DNA of 64,000 bases, taken from an uncultured Campylobacter sp. (GTDB lineage Bacteria > Campylobacterota > Campylobacteria > Campylobacterales > Campylobacteraceae). The position numbers and the translations under genes are program-made. The stretch covers positions 48,339 to 112,338 of the forward strand of contig CAKVDW010000003.1 in NCBI GenBank assembly GCA_934728065.1. Direction: 5' to 3'. Of this stretch, positions 43,563 through 50,793 are shown piece after piece (the first letter of the stretch is position 1; each line of letters begins with the position of its first letter). The notes under the pieces are model-generated. The model was not told the origin of the DNA and made no database searches. It worked only from the letters and a program-made list of their open reading frames with translations.

Positions 43563-44963
43563 TTACCCCCTTTGCCTTGCTGTGGAATTTACCCCACCCA
43601 CTCGGTAAGTAGAGCCTATATGCTCGCTATTTAGGCGGTCGCCCTTGCCAAAGAGCTTTTGTCTTAACGAGCCTTTGGCGTATTCGTTTTTATAAACGCC
43701 CCGCTTTTGCAGTTGTGGCACGATGAAATTCACCACATCTTCAAAACTTGCGGGCGTGCTAGCGTAAGCAAGATTAAAGCCGTCCGCATCGCTAAATTCA
43801 ACAAATTCTTGCAAAATGTCAGCGACTTTTTCGGGGCTTCCTACGATTTTAGGTCCTTGACAGCCTATACCTGTGAGTTTGATTAAATCCCTTAAAGTCC
43901 AAGTTTCGCCTTGCGGGGTTTTAGAATTACTCAAAGCCTCCACTTGCGCCCTTATAGCGTTACTTTGTATATTATCAAGCGGTGCATCAAGGGCAAATTT
44001 ACTCAAATCCGTCCCCAACCAGCCTGAATTTATCACCAAAGTCCCGTCAGTGCTAGCGTATTTGAGCAAATCATTATACTTTGCCTGCGCTAAATTCTCG
44101 TTTTCATCAGTAACAATGGTAGCCAGCACATAAATTTTCGCACTATACGGACTGCGCCCAGCCTTTACAAGTGCTTCGCGCACTTGCTTTACAGCGGTTT
44201 TTGCCCACTCTTTTGTAGGCGGAGCGATGAAAATGGCTTCTGCGTGCTTAGCTGCAAACTCCCTACCACGCGCGGAATTTCCAGCCTGAAACAGCACAGG
44301 CGTGCGCTGAATGCTTGGTTCGCACAGATGAATGCCACTGACATCAAAGTATTTACCTTTGTGTCCTATGTGATGAATTTTGCTTGGGTCGGCAAAATCG
44401 CCTGTGGCTTTATCCAAAATCACCGCACTATCCTCCCAACTGCCCTCCAAAAGCTTGTAGATAACCTCCATATACTCATCGGCTAGCTCGTATCGCTCAT
44501 CGTGCGGGAGTTCTCGCGCGCCCATATTTTTGTTTGCACTTGGCAAATAGCCTGTAACGATATTCCAGCCCACACGCCCTTTGGTGAGATGGTCAAGCGT
44601 GCTGAGCCTGCGCGCAAAAGGAAAAGGATGCTCAAAAGGCACGCCAGCTGTGATTCCAAAGCCTATATTTTGCGTAACCGCTGCTCCTACCACAGCTAGG
44701 GAAAGCGGGTCATTCACAGGCACTTGCAAAGCCGTCCTTAAAGCCGCCTCATCACTGCCGCCATACAAATCATAAATTCCCAGCACATCGGCGATAAAAA
44801 CGGCATCAAACAGCCCTTTTTCTGCGATTTTGGCTATGTCTTGCCAATACTCAATGCTCTTATACTCCAAAGCCCTATCATTTGGGTAACGCCAAAGCCC
44901 CGGGCTTAAATGCGAGATGCAGTTCATCTCAAAGGCGTTGAAAGAAATTTGTTTTTGACTCAT
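43563..44963 (-). CDS. LLM-class flavin monooxygenase, NtaA/SnaA/DszA type
   Basis: 466 residues, the long form. Diagnostic blocks: FEMNCISHLSPGLWRYP, GRVGWNIVTGYLPSANKNMG, HDERYELADEYMEVIYKL and VLFQAGNSARGREFAAKHAEAIF (in part). Relatives oxidise nitrilotriacetate, sulfides, dibenzothiophene sulfone or N-acetyl-S-alkylcysteines (CmoJ). Preceded by AGGAG. First structural gene of the operon behind the Met-rich leader. Substrate unknown; sulfur compound inferred from the leader and from metE/metF downstream. Confidence 0.85.
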   Translation of the reverse strand: MSQKQISFNAFEMNCISHLSPGLWRYPNDRALEYKSIEYWQDIAKIAEKGLFDAVFIADVLGIYDLYGGSDEAALRTALQVPVNDPLSLAVVGAAVTQNIGFGITAGVPFEHPFPFARRLSTLDHLTKGRVGWNIVTGYLPSANKNMGARELPHDERYELADEYMEVIYKLLEGSWEDSAVILDKATGDFADPSKIHHIGHKGKYFDVSGIHLCEPSIQRTPVLFQAGNSARGREFAAKHAEAIFIAPPTKEWAKTAVKQVREALVKAGRSPYSAKIYVLATIVTDENENLAQAKYNDLLKYASTDGTLVINSGWLGTDLSKFALDAPLDNIQSNAIRAQVEALSNSKTPQGETWTLRDLIKLTGIGCQGPKIVGSPEKVADILQEFVEFSDADGFNLAYASTPASFEDVVNFIVPQLQKRGVYKNEYAKGSLRQKLFGKGDRLNSEHIGSTYRVGGVNSTARQRG

Positions 44964-45030
44964 TAAAATTCTCCTAAATTAGACCCTTAACCGAAATTTC
45001 GATTATTTGTCTTTGATTAAATCAACGAAA

Positions 45031-45045
45031 AACGCTTCTTGCGTT
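45031..45045 (-). terminator. Candidate attenuator hairpin
   Basis: On the minus strand AACGC-AAGAA-GCGTT is followed by TTTCG, a short GC-containing stem with a U run, between the leader ORFs and the first monooxygenase gene. It is weak alone, but sits where an attenuator is expected. Confidence 0.4.
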
Positions 45046-45079
45046 AAAACAACATTTTAAGATAAGAAAGTTTGTATTT

Positions 45080-45169
45080 TTAGGATAAGAGTTTAAAATC
45101 GTAGTTTGCAACCCTTTGCTTCCTTATCCGCCCTAAAGCCTTCGGAAACCTGAGCTGCCAAAGACTCAT
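45080..45169 (-). CDS. Second short leader ORF (29 residues)
   Basis: ATG 45169 lies one base after the stop of the Met-rich leader (TAATATG), so it can be reached by reinitiation. The basic peptide starts MSLWQLRFPKALGRIRKQR. The RNA here can fold in two exclusive ways: 45123-45129 with 45083-45089 (7 base pairs), or 45119-45128 with 45061-45070 (10 pairs with one G-U). Translation of this ORF would disturb both. It may be only RNA structure. Confidence 0.4.
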   Translation of the reverse strand: MSLWQLRFPKALGRIRKQRVANYDFKLLS

Positions 45170-45170
45170 A

Positions 45171-45218
45171 TTAGCTTTGCATTATGCACATCATACGCAT
45201 TGAATACATTTGCATCAT
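45171..45218 (-). CDS. Methionine-rich leader peptide
   Basis: Fifteen codons: MMQMYSMRMMCIMQS, seven Met and one Cys. AAAGGAC lies six bases upstream of ATG 45218, the same strong ribosome site used by many genes in this window, and TACAAT (45254-45259, minus) is a fitting -10. It precedes the flavin monooxygenase/ATP-grasp operon by about 210 bases. The composition is that of an attenuation leader whose translation rate reports charged tRNA-Met. It could instead be an ordinary small protein. Confidence 0.75.
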   Translation of the reverse strand: MMQMYSMRMMCIMQS

Positions 45219-45253
45219 AATAAGTCCTTTCTTGCTAAAATTAAAATTTCGCC

Positions 45254-45259
45254 ATTGTA
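45254..45259 (-). promoter_or_regulatory. -10 element of the Met-leader operon
   Basis: TACAAT on the minus strand, 36 bases before the leader start, with phased T runs upstream as in Campylobacter sigma-70 promoters. Confidence 0.55.
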
Positions 45260-45372
45260 TCTTTTTTTAACTTAAAAAAAACTTAAAATAAAAAAATTTA
45301 TATTATTATCTTAAAAATAAAATCTTATTTTAATTGATTTTACAAAAAACTCAAATATAACCATTTTACCCC

Positions 45373-45402
45373 TTGACAAAATACCTTTTATTTTAGTATA
45401 AT
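45373..45402 (+). promoter_or_regulatory. tRNA cluster promoter
   Basis: TTGACA (45373-45378), 18 bases, TATAAT (45397-45402), 17 bases before the first tRNA. A consensus promoter, expected for stable RNA. Confidence 0.75.
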
Positions 45403-45419
45403 CCTAGTTTTAAATTTTT

Positions 45420-45495
45420 GTCTCGCTAGCTCAGTCGGTAGAGCATCTCCCTTTTAAGGAGGGGGCCGTTGGTTCGAATCCAACGCGGGACACCA
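45420..45495 (+). tRNA. tRNA-Lys (anticodon UUU)
   Basis: Acceptor GTCTCGC pairs with GCGGGAC; anticodon arm TCTCC-CTTTTAA-GGAGG; T loop TTCGAAT; CCA encoded. First gene of the five-gene cluster. Confidence 0.95.
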
Positions 45496-45509
45496 GAATT
45501 TAAGGGTTT

Positions 45510-45585
45510 GACCCTTTCGTCTAGCGGTCCAGGACGCCATTCTCTCTGTTTGGTAACAGAGGTTCAAATCCTCTAGGGGTCGCCA
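45510..45585 (+). tRNA. tRNA-Glu-like gene with defective anticodon stem (CUC)
   Basis: Acceptor GACCCTT pairs with AGGGGTC, the D and T arms are normal and match bacterial tRNA-Glu, and CCA is encoded. By alignment the anticodon loop is CTCTCTG (anticodon CUC, U at 37 instead of a purine), and the anticodon stem CCATT/TTTGG has two U-U mismatches next to the loop. CTCTGTT (45543-45549) is also perfectly complementary to AACAGAG (45554-45560), so a competing hairpin is possible. It may be a decayed or misassembled gene. Confidence 0.65.
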
Positions 45586-45616
45586 CGGTTGTGTGGCAGC
45601 GTTTGCTTGCCGAAAT

Positions 45617-45692
45617 GGTCGCTTAGCTCAGTTGGTAGAGCGCCACTCTTACAAAGTGGATGTCATAAGTTCGAGTCTTATAGCGACCACCA
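45617..45692 (+). tRNA. tRNA-Val (anticodon UAC)
   Basis: Acceptor GGTCGCT/AGCGACC, anticodon arm CCACT-CTTACAA-AGTGG, T loop TTCGAGT, CCA encoded. Confidence 0.95.
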
Positions 45693-45791
45693 TTTAGAAT
45701 GCGGAAGCACAGAAGCTAATGCGCGCTTTTTACAAAGCAAAAAGCTAGCTTGTGTGTCCGTTTTCCGTAGTTTGTCTCCGTATTTTGTAGT

Positions 45792-45868
45792 GCAGCGGTA
45801 GTTCAGCTGGTTAGAACGCCGCCCTGTCACGGCGGAGGTCGCGGGTTCGAGCCCCGTCCGCTGCGCCA
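45792..45868 (+). tRNA. tRNA-Asp (anticodon GUC)
   Basis: Acceptor GCAGCGG/CCGCTGC, anticodon arm CCGCC-CTGTCAC-GGCGG, T loop TTCGAGC, CCA encoded. Confidence 0.95.
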
Positions 45869-45924
45869 CAAGGCTTGGAAGTCCTTTATCACCCCGATAA
45901 ACAAGGCTTTTCAAGCTGTCCTAT

Positions 45925-46000
45925 GTCTCGTTAGCTCAGCTGGTAGAGCATCTGACTCTTAATCAGGCGGTCGTTGGTTCGATCCCAACACGGGACACCA
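45925..46000 (+). tRNA. tRNA-Lys (anticodon CUU)
   Basis: Acceptor GTCTCGT/ACGGGAC, anticodon arm TCTGA-CTCTTAA-TCAGG, T loop TTCGATC, CCA encoded. Its reading of AAG is unusual in an AT-rich genome that often keeps only the UUU form. Confidence 0.9.
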
Positions 46001-46017
46001 TTTTAAAAGGATTAAAT

Positions 46018-47262
46018 TTGATTTTTTACAAACAAAATTTTTTAAAAAGCGAACTCAACAAGCTCGAAAAAGACGGGCTTTTAAACGCCGAACAAAAAGA
46101 GCGCATTTTCGCACATTATCAAATCTCGCCCACACAAACAAAGGCAAATTCGCCCTTGCTCGTGGTGCTTGCGGCGGTTTTGTTTTCGCTTTCACTCATC
46201 ACGCTTGTAGGCTACAACTGGGAGCAAATCCCCGCTTTTATCCGCACCACGCTACTTTTAAGCACACTTTTATGCACTCAAATCGCCCTTTATCTTTGCA
46301 AGGACAAAAGCCGAATTTGGAGCGAATTTGTAGGCATTTTAAGCAACTCTGTCTTGCTTGCAAATGTAGCCTTGCTTTCACAAATTTATCATCTTGGCGA
46401 TGACACGGCAAGTGCCTTTTTAGGTGTGGCTTTTGTGAGTTTGCTCGTGGCGTTTGCGCTTAAAAGCGGCTTTGTCTTTTGGCAAGCCTATATTTTCGCC
46501 ATTATCGCCTTTTGCATAAATGCAGATGATGAAATTTTCACGCATTCTTTTGCCATTTTTGTGCTGTGTGGCTTTATCTTGCAAGCGCAAAACGGCTCAA
46601 AAGCCCTTGCCTTTGTGAATTTTTTTGCCCTTTTGGCTTATCTTTACTTCGCGCCTTGGCTTTTTGACGCGTTTTATGCCCCTTTTTCTAGGCTCTTTCC
46701 TTACCTTGCTTTTCCGCTCAGCCTTTTGTTTTTAGCCTTTAACGCGCAAAGTTACAAGCCTTACGCCCTTTTTACCTGCACTTTGACGCTTATCATTTTG
46801 CTTAATCCCTACGCTTCGCCCGATTTCATTGCGCCAACGCTCATCGGTATGAATTTTTCTTTCATTAAAATTTTGGTTATGCTTGCATTTTTAGTGCCTG
46901 CACTTTTAAATTTAGCCTTTAAACGATACTTTTTAGGCATTTTGGGCGTGTTGTTTTGGCTTGAAATTTATGGCTTTTTGAATTTTGCGCCGTATCAACT
47001 TTTTGGATATGGCTATGAATCCGTGCTTTACCACATTTTTGCGCAAATTTTTTACTCATTTTTAACGCTCATTTTTGGGGTGTATCTCATCAAAGAAAAG
47101 CGCGTAGTGCTAGGCATTTTAACGATTTGTGCGCTTGTTGTGGTGCGTTATATCCATTTGCTTGGGGACTACATAGGCGCGAGCATTATCTTTGCGATAT
47201 TTGGTTGCATTTTGCTCATCATCGCACGCAAAAAGCAAAAAGGGGTGCAAAATGAAGCATAA
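46018..47262 (+). CDS. DUF2157-type polytopic membrane protein
   Basis: 414 residues starting at TTG 46018, seven bases after AAAAGG; no ATG lies nearby. A soluble N-terminal segment of about 45 residues (LNKLEKDGLLNAEQKERI), typical of DUF2157, then about eleven membrane helices. The 'YNWEQIPAFIRTTLL' motif after the first helix is diagnostic for the family. It overlaps the next gene by 11 bases; the two usually occur together. Function unknown. Confidence 0.82.
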   Translation: MIFYKQNFLKSELNKLEKDGLLNAEQKERIFAHYQISPTQTKANSPLLVVLAAVLFSLSLITLVGYNWEQIPAFIRTTLLLSTLLCTQIALYLCKDKSRIWSEFVGILSNSVLLANVALLSQIYHLGDDTASAFLGVAFVSLLVAFALKSGFVFWQAYIFAIIAFCINADDEIFTHSFAIFVLCGFILQAQNGSKALAFVNFFALLAYLYFAPWLFDAFYAPFSRLFPYLAFPLSLLFLAFNAQSYKPYALFTCTLTLIILLNPYASPDFIAPTLIGMNFSFIKILVMLAFLVPALLNLAFKRYFLGILGVLFWLEIYGFLNFAPYQLFGYGYESVLYHIFAQIFYSFLTLIFGVYLIKEKRVVLGILTICALVVVRYIHLLGDYIGASIIFAIFGCILLIIARKKQKGVQNEA

Positions 47263-47812
47263 ATTCCTTGTGTTTGCCTTTGTGGCGCAGTTTGCACTCA
47301 TCGCGCTTGTGTTTTTTAATGCCTATTTGCCCATACTTTTTGGCGATGAAGTGAAGTTGCGAGCGCGTGGATACGATCCGCGCGACATACTTTCGGGCAA
47401 TTTTGTGCGCCTTGATTATGACATAAGAGTGAAAGAAGGCGAATTGCCACAAAATAAGCAAATCAAAGAATTTTTTGTAATGCTTGTTGATGAAAATGCG
47501 GACGGGGTATTTGAATTTGGCGCAAAGTCCTTTGAAGCGCCAAAAGATGGGATTTATATCAAGGCAAAACGCCCTTATGTTTGGACTTATGAATTTCAAA
47601 TTGGAGCGGAAAAGTATTTCGCACCCAAAGAAAAAGCCCTTGAAATCGAACGCAAACTGCAAAATTTGCCCCGCAGCGCAAGAGATGAGAGTTGGAAATT
47701 TTGCGCACTCGTTACGCTTAAAATTTACAAGGGCAAAGCTAGGATTGTGAATTTGGAGATTGCAGAGTGCGCAAAAAACGACAATTTGCAAGGCAAGGCT
47801 GATGATGAGTAG
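47252..47812 (+). CDS. GDYXXLXY-type membrane-anchored protein
   Basis: 186 residues from ATG 47252 with AAAAGGGG upstream. One N-terminal membrane helix and an extracytoplasmic domain with RDILSGNFVRLDYDI, a variant of the GDYxxLxY signature. Partner of the DUF2157 gene that it overlaps. Function unknown. Confidence 0.82.
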   Translation: MKHKFLVFAFVAQFALIALVFFNAYLPILFGDEVKLRARGYDPRDILSGNFVRLDYDIRVKEGELPQNKQIKEFFVMLVDENADGVFEFGAKSFEAPKDGIYIKAKRPYVWTYEFQIGAEKYFAPKEKALEIERKLQNLPRSARDESWKFCALVTLKIYKGKARIVNLEIAECAKNDNLQGKADDE

Positions 47813-47949
47813 AGCCACTCACAGATAGCTTATGCACCCAAACAAGCACAACTCTAAAACGAATTTGCGATGAAATTATCATAGAAACAGATGATATTTC
47901 TAACAAAGGCAAAGAAAGCAACAAAAGCGTGCAAAGTGCTGTAAAATAA
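47809..47949 (+). pseudogene. Possible 3' gene remnant
   Basis: An open stretch of 46 codons without a start codon, ending TDDISNKGKESNKSVQSAVK and a stop. It follows the GDYXXLXY stop in another frame. The composition is protein-like, but the parent gene is not recognised. Confidence 0.2.
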
Positions 47950-48000
47950 GGCTTGTATAATATCTTTTTGCGTGGCAAGCCATAAGGGTTAAATTTATGT

Positions 48001-48097
48001 TATAATTCTTGCGTTAAACAAAGATTTACACCTTTGGCGCGTTATAGCAGGGTAAGCGAAGTCTTTGATAGCTTCTTGCTTATCCTTTTGCGTTTTT
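48001..48097 (+). ncRNA. Candidate small RNA with its own promoter and terminator
   Basis: TATAAT at 48001-48006 would start a transcript near 48013. It contains AAAG/CTTT-type pairing near its 5' end and closes with a large hairpin (48050-48085): GGGTAAGC with GCTTATCC and GAAG with CTTC, a 2-base bulge and a 10-base loop, then TTTTGCGTTTTT. No ORF of note lies inside. It could instead be a terminator for an upstream gene. No known RNA family recognised. Confidence 0.4.
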
Positions 48098-48205
48098 AAA
48101 TCTCATCTTTGATTTTATTTTTGAAATTTGTTAAATTTAAGCTAAAAATGTTAAAATTTATCGCTTTTTAAGTCAAAATGCTTGAAATTTAAAGAAAGAA
48201 TTAAA

Positions 48206-48739
48206 ATGAAAACTGTGATTTTTACAATAATGCTCACTCAAAGCGCACTTTGTGCTGAACTTTTGACGCCAAATCATCTTTTTTACACGAGCGAGCAAAG
48301 CGATAAATTTGCCTTTGAAAGTAGCGATGAAAATGACATTTTGCAAAATCCGCCCCCAAACAAAGCACGAATTTATGGTATAAGAAGCAAGGATTATATA
48401 GGCGAAAAGGTTGATTATATGGTATTTTATCAGTATGAGCCTATTATAGAACCAAATATCAAAGGACAAAACGAACCCATTATAGAAGCAAAATCTTATC
48501 AAGGCAATATTTTTGGCAAATTCATTAACGCAAGCAAATTTTACAAGGATTTTGATGCAAACAAGTTGTTAATGTTTTTTTCCGAGCTTGAGACAAATTC
48601 TTATTTGATTTTTACGCCAAAAGCTGGGAAAATTTACTGCGTTCAAGGGACGATAATATTGGGCTTGCATAAGGCTCGCCCAAATTTAAACCTTATCGAC
48701 AAGGCAAGTTGCAAAAGAATTTATGAGGAATTAAAATAA
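48206..48739 (+). CDS. Secreted hypothetical protein
   Basis: 177 residues with a signal peptide (MKTVIFTIMLTQSALCAELL) and a hydrophilic mature part rich in Asp, Asn and Lys. Two similar segments, YEPIIEPNIK and NEPIIEAKSY, are adjacent. A pair of Cys lies near the C-terminus (IYCVQG, ASCKRI), fitting a periplasmic disulfide. No family recognised. Followed by a clear terminator. Confidence 0.65.
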   Translation: MKTVIFTIMLTQSALCAELLTPNHLFYTSEQSDKFAFESSDENDILQNPPPNKARIYGIRSKDYIGEKVDYMVFYQYEPIIEPNIKGQNEPIIEAKSYQGNIFGKFINASKFYKDFDANKLLMFFSELETNSYLIFTPKAGKIYCVQGTIILGLHKARPNLNLIDKASCKRIYEELK

Positions 48740-48756
48740 AATCAAAGTCAAGACTC

Positions 48757-48789
48757 AAAAGCAAATTTTGCCCTTTTTAATTTGCTTTT
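48757..48789. terminator. Terminator after the secreted hypothetical gene
   Basis: AAAAGCAAATT and AATTTGCTTTT form an 11-base perfect stem around TTGCCCTTTTT, 18 bases after the stop. Confidence 0.7.
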
Positions 48790-48909
48790 AATTGGAAAGA
48801 CACAACAAAGTTTTTAAACGAATTTTTTTGCTATAATGCTTTAATTGTCTTTGTAGTGAGTATATTTAATTATTATTAAAAATTAAAATACAAAACTAAT
48901 GGAGTAAAT

Positions 48910-49059
48910 ATGAGTAACATTTATTTTTTCGGCGACACGCACGGCGAGCTTGAAATTCAAAAGGTTTTCAATGTAGCTTTTGATTTTAAGGCTGATGATT
49001 ATGCTATTTTAAATAGTCCTCATACCAAAGAAATTAAAAATTATCAAAAATCATTATAA
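48910..49059 (+). pseudogene. Truncated calcineurin-like phosphoesterase
   Basis: Starts MSNIYFFGDTHGELEIQKVF after a good ribosome site (ATGGAGTAAAT). FGDTHGE is the first metal-binding motif (GDxHG) of metallophosphoesterases, but the frame closes after 49 residues. The last ~10 codons are made of sequence that also occurs beside tRNA-Arg (54600 on), so the gene was cut there by a mobile-element end. Not functional as an enzyme. Confidence 0.7.
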
Positions 49060-49135
49060 AGCCCACTATATAGTCATTTAAAAGAATATTTGAAAACGAA
49101 AGAAAACTTTCCAAAGCCACGGCGGAGTTCAAACT
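49027..49135. repeat. Left element boundary (imperfect copy of 54600-54721)
   Basis: 49027-49080 aligns without gaps to 54600-54653, 47 of 54 positions the same. After a spacer of different length both end in a tRNA-Arg 3' fragment, here CCACGGCGGAGTTCAAACT (49117-49135), at the right CCACGGCGAGATTCGAACT. This is the left attachment site or the remnant of an earlier element at the same place. Confidence 0.7.
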
Positions 49136-49637
49136 AATAATACAAGTATCTATATGTCAATACTTGAAAAGTTTAAATTTTAAAAAAGTCCCTTAATTAT
49201 TCCCTTATTAACTACTTGTTAAATAAAATCAAAGACTTATCCAAAGACGAAATTATAACATTTTAGCTTTAAAATTTAGTTAATTTATAGAGATAAATTT
49301 CTCTTTTTACTCTCTTTTTAAAAATTTGGGTTTCTTTTTACTCTCTTTTTACTATCTTTTTAACACACATTAAAAAGAGAATAAAGCCCTATAAAATAGC
49401 CATTTAAAGGGTATAAATTCTTTCTCTTTTTAAATATATGTGCGTATGAGAAAATTTTAAAAGTGTTTCAAATATCTATTTTATAGAGCTTTAAAAAGGA
49501 TTTTTTTGTGAATTTTTATGAAATTTGGTGAAGTTTTTAAATGAGATAGCTATAAATAAAGCTTTGTAAGGCTAACGCCTTAAAAAGCTTTTCATTAAAA
49601 CACCAAAAGAAATGGGCTTTATGAGAGTTTGCAAAGC
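49136..49637. other. Left end of the mobile element, gene-free
   Basis: No gene is supported. It contains AGTCCCTTAAT (49187-49197), the same word as the repeated sites next to the integrase gene, and then the left 318-base inverted repeat. Confidence 0.6.
49297..49614. repeat. Long inverted repeat, left arm (318 bases)
   Basis: Perfect reverse complement of 52788-53136, except that the right arm holds one extra 31-base tandem unit. The arms enclose relaxase, RepA-like ATPase, excisionase and repressor genes. Confidence 0.95.
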
Positions 49638-50606
49638 TTACCTTGCTAAATCATCATCTTTCTTTTGTTTGCGGTATTCCTCTATACGAGCTTTTCTTTT
49701 TGCTATTTCATCAGCGAATGGATTTAAATTTTGCTTTGGTGTATGTTTTTTATTGTCTAAATTATTGTCGTTGATTTTTGAGCCGTTTTCGTGCGTTTGT
49801 AGGTGTTCTTTTTCATAAGCTCGTAAATCTTTCAAAAGTTGTTCGGCTCTTTTTTCTTTTTGGCGTTGAAGCTGGTATCTTGTCGAGTGAAATTTTTTCT
49901 TTTTCTCTTTGTTAAGTGGCATACCCAAAGCCTCAATAACTCTTTCCTTGCATTCTCTAAACTCTTTCTTGCTTAAAGTTCTTAAAATCGTTCTGTGTGT
50001 CTTAAAATCATAGTTTGCAAAGATTATATGGGCGTGATAGTTCTTAACAGTCTCCCCTGTAAGCTCGTTTTTGTGTCCATCGTCTCTATGAATGGCTATG
50101 TCAATGGCTTTTAAAGGCATATTAGCTTCTTGCAAAGCCTTTTTAATGTCTGCTATGCTGTGATTAACTTTTAAATTCAAAATAGCCTCAATGAAAGGTT
50201 GGCTATTGCTTGGCATTTTTCGCCCGTGTTGCTTTTCATAATCTGCTCTTATTTCCTTTTCATAGGCACTTAAAAAATTTTCCTTTGTCGGCTCTATACC
50301 CCTTTTGTTTAAAAGCTCAATTTGTCTTGGATTTAAAGGCGTGTATTCGTTTGGCTCTCTTTCATCTTGTGGCAAAAGGTAGCTTAATTCCTGCTCGTTT
50401 TGCCTGTCATTGTGCTTTATCCAAAACTTCGCACCCTTTGCCCTGTTTCTTTTGCTATAAGTTGCTCTCGTGCCAAAGTGTAAATTACCCTTTGTGCTTG
50501 TTCTTGGGCTTATGTTGGCTATGGCTTCTTTAAAGCGTGGATTATCCTTATTTCTTTTAGCTCTCCATCTTAATTCCTCCCATTGTTCCTTTGTAAGTTT
50601 TGGCAT
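49638..50606 (-). CDS. Relaxase/mobilization protein (HUH type)
   Basis: 322 residues. The histidine triad of HUH relaxases is visible as KNYHAHIIFANYD near residue 195, preceded by AIHRDDGHKNELTGE, the HxDEGH-like metal/acid motif of MobA/Pre-type enzymes. A Lys/Glu-rich coiled-coil tail follows. It is short and lacks a primase or helicase domain, so transfer would depend on a helper conjugation system. The origin-like palindromes lie directly upstream. AAAGGAC precedes the ATG. Confidence 0.8.
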   Translation of the reverse strand: MPKLTKEQWEELRWRAKRNKDNPRFKEAIANISPRTSTKGNLHFGTRATYSKRNRAKGAKFWIKHNDRQNEQELSYLLPQDEREPNEYTPLNPRQIELLNKRGIEPTKENFLSAYEKEIRADYEKQHGRKMPSNSQPFIEAILNLKVNHSIADIKKALQEANMPLKAIDIAIHRDDGHKNELTGETVKNYHAHIIFANYDFKTHRTILRTLSKKEFRECKERVIEALGMPLNKEKKKKFHSTRYQLQRQKEKRAEQLLKDLRAYEKEHLQTHENGSKINDNNLDNKKHTPKQNLNPFADEIAKRKARIEEYRKQKKDDDLAR

Positions 50607-50641
50607 TTTCTTGTCCTTTCTTTTTTGGTGTTTTATGGTTT

Positions 50642-50743
50642 GATATTTTAGGGGGTATTTTTGCTCACATTTGCGTAGCAGATGGGAGCAAAAACAAAGA
50701 CTAGCAGATGTATATCTGCTACTTTGTTACCCCCTAAAATATC
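50642..50743. other. Candidate origin (oriT or oriV): nested palindromes and iterons
   Basis: Perfect 16-base arms at 50642-50657 (GATATTTTAGGGGGTA) and 50728-50743 enclose a second pair, TTTTTGCTC (50658-50666) and GAGCAAAAA (50686-50694). A third hairpin follows with 8-base arms TAGCAGAT/ATCTGCTA (50702-50721). TAGCAGATG also occurs as a direct copy at 50676-50684. The site lies between the relaxase and RepA-like genes, the usual place for oriT or a replication origin. Confidence 0.6.
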
Positions 50744-50793
50744 TTGTTAATAGTCTTTATTGTTTTTGTGTAAATGTTAAAATAAATACCGAT

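Noticed and set aside
44990..45250. SAM or other known riboswitch upstream of the monooxygenase operon
   Set aside because: No SAM-I core (GAGGG...GCAACC-type blocks), TPP, FMN or cobalamin box is seen on the minus strand. The Met-rich peptide and alternative stems explain the region better.
47219..47818. 199-residue minus-strand ORF across the GDYXXLXY gene
   Set aside because: The plus strand has the family motif, a ribosome site and coupling to the DUF2157 gene.
48206..48739. Lipoprotein assignment of the secreted hypothetical
   Set aside because: The Cys at the signal end (SALCAELL) is followed by Ala, and the -3 to -1 positions fit an ordinary signal peptidase site as well as a lipobox.
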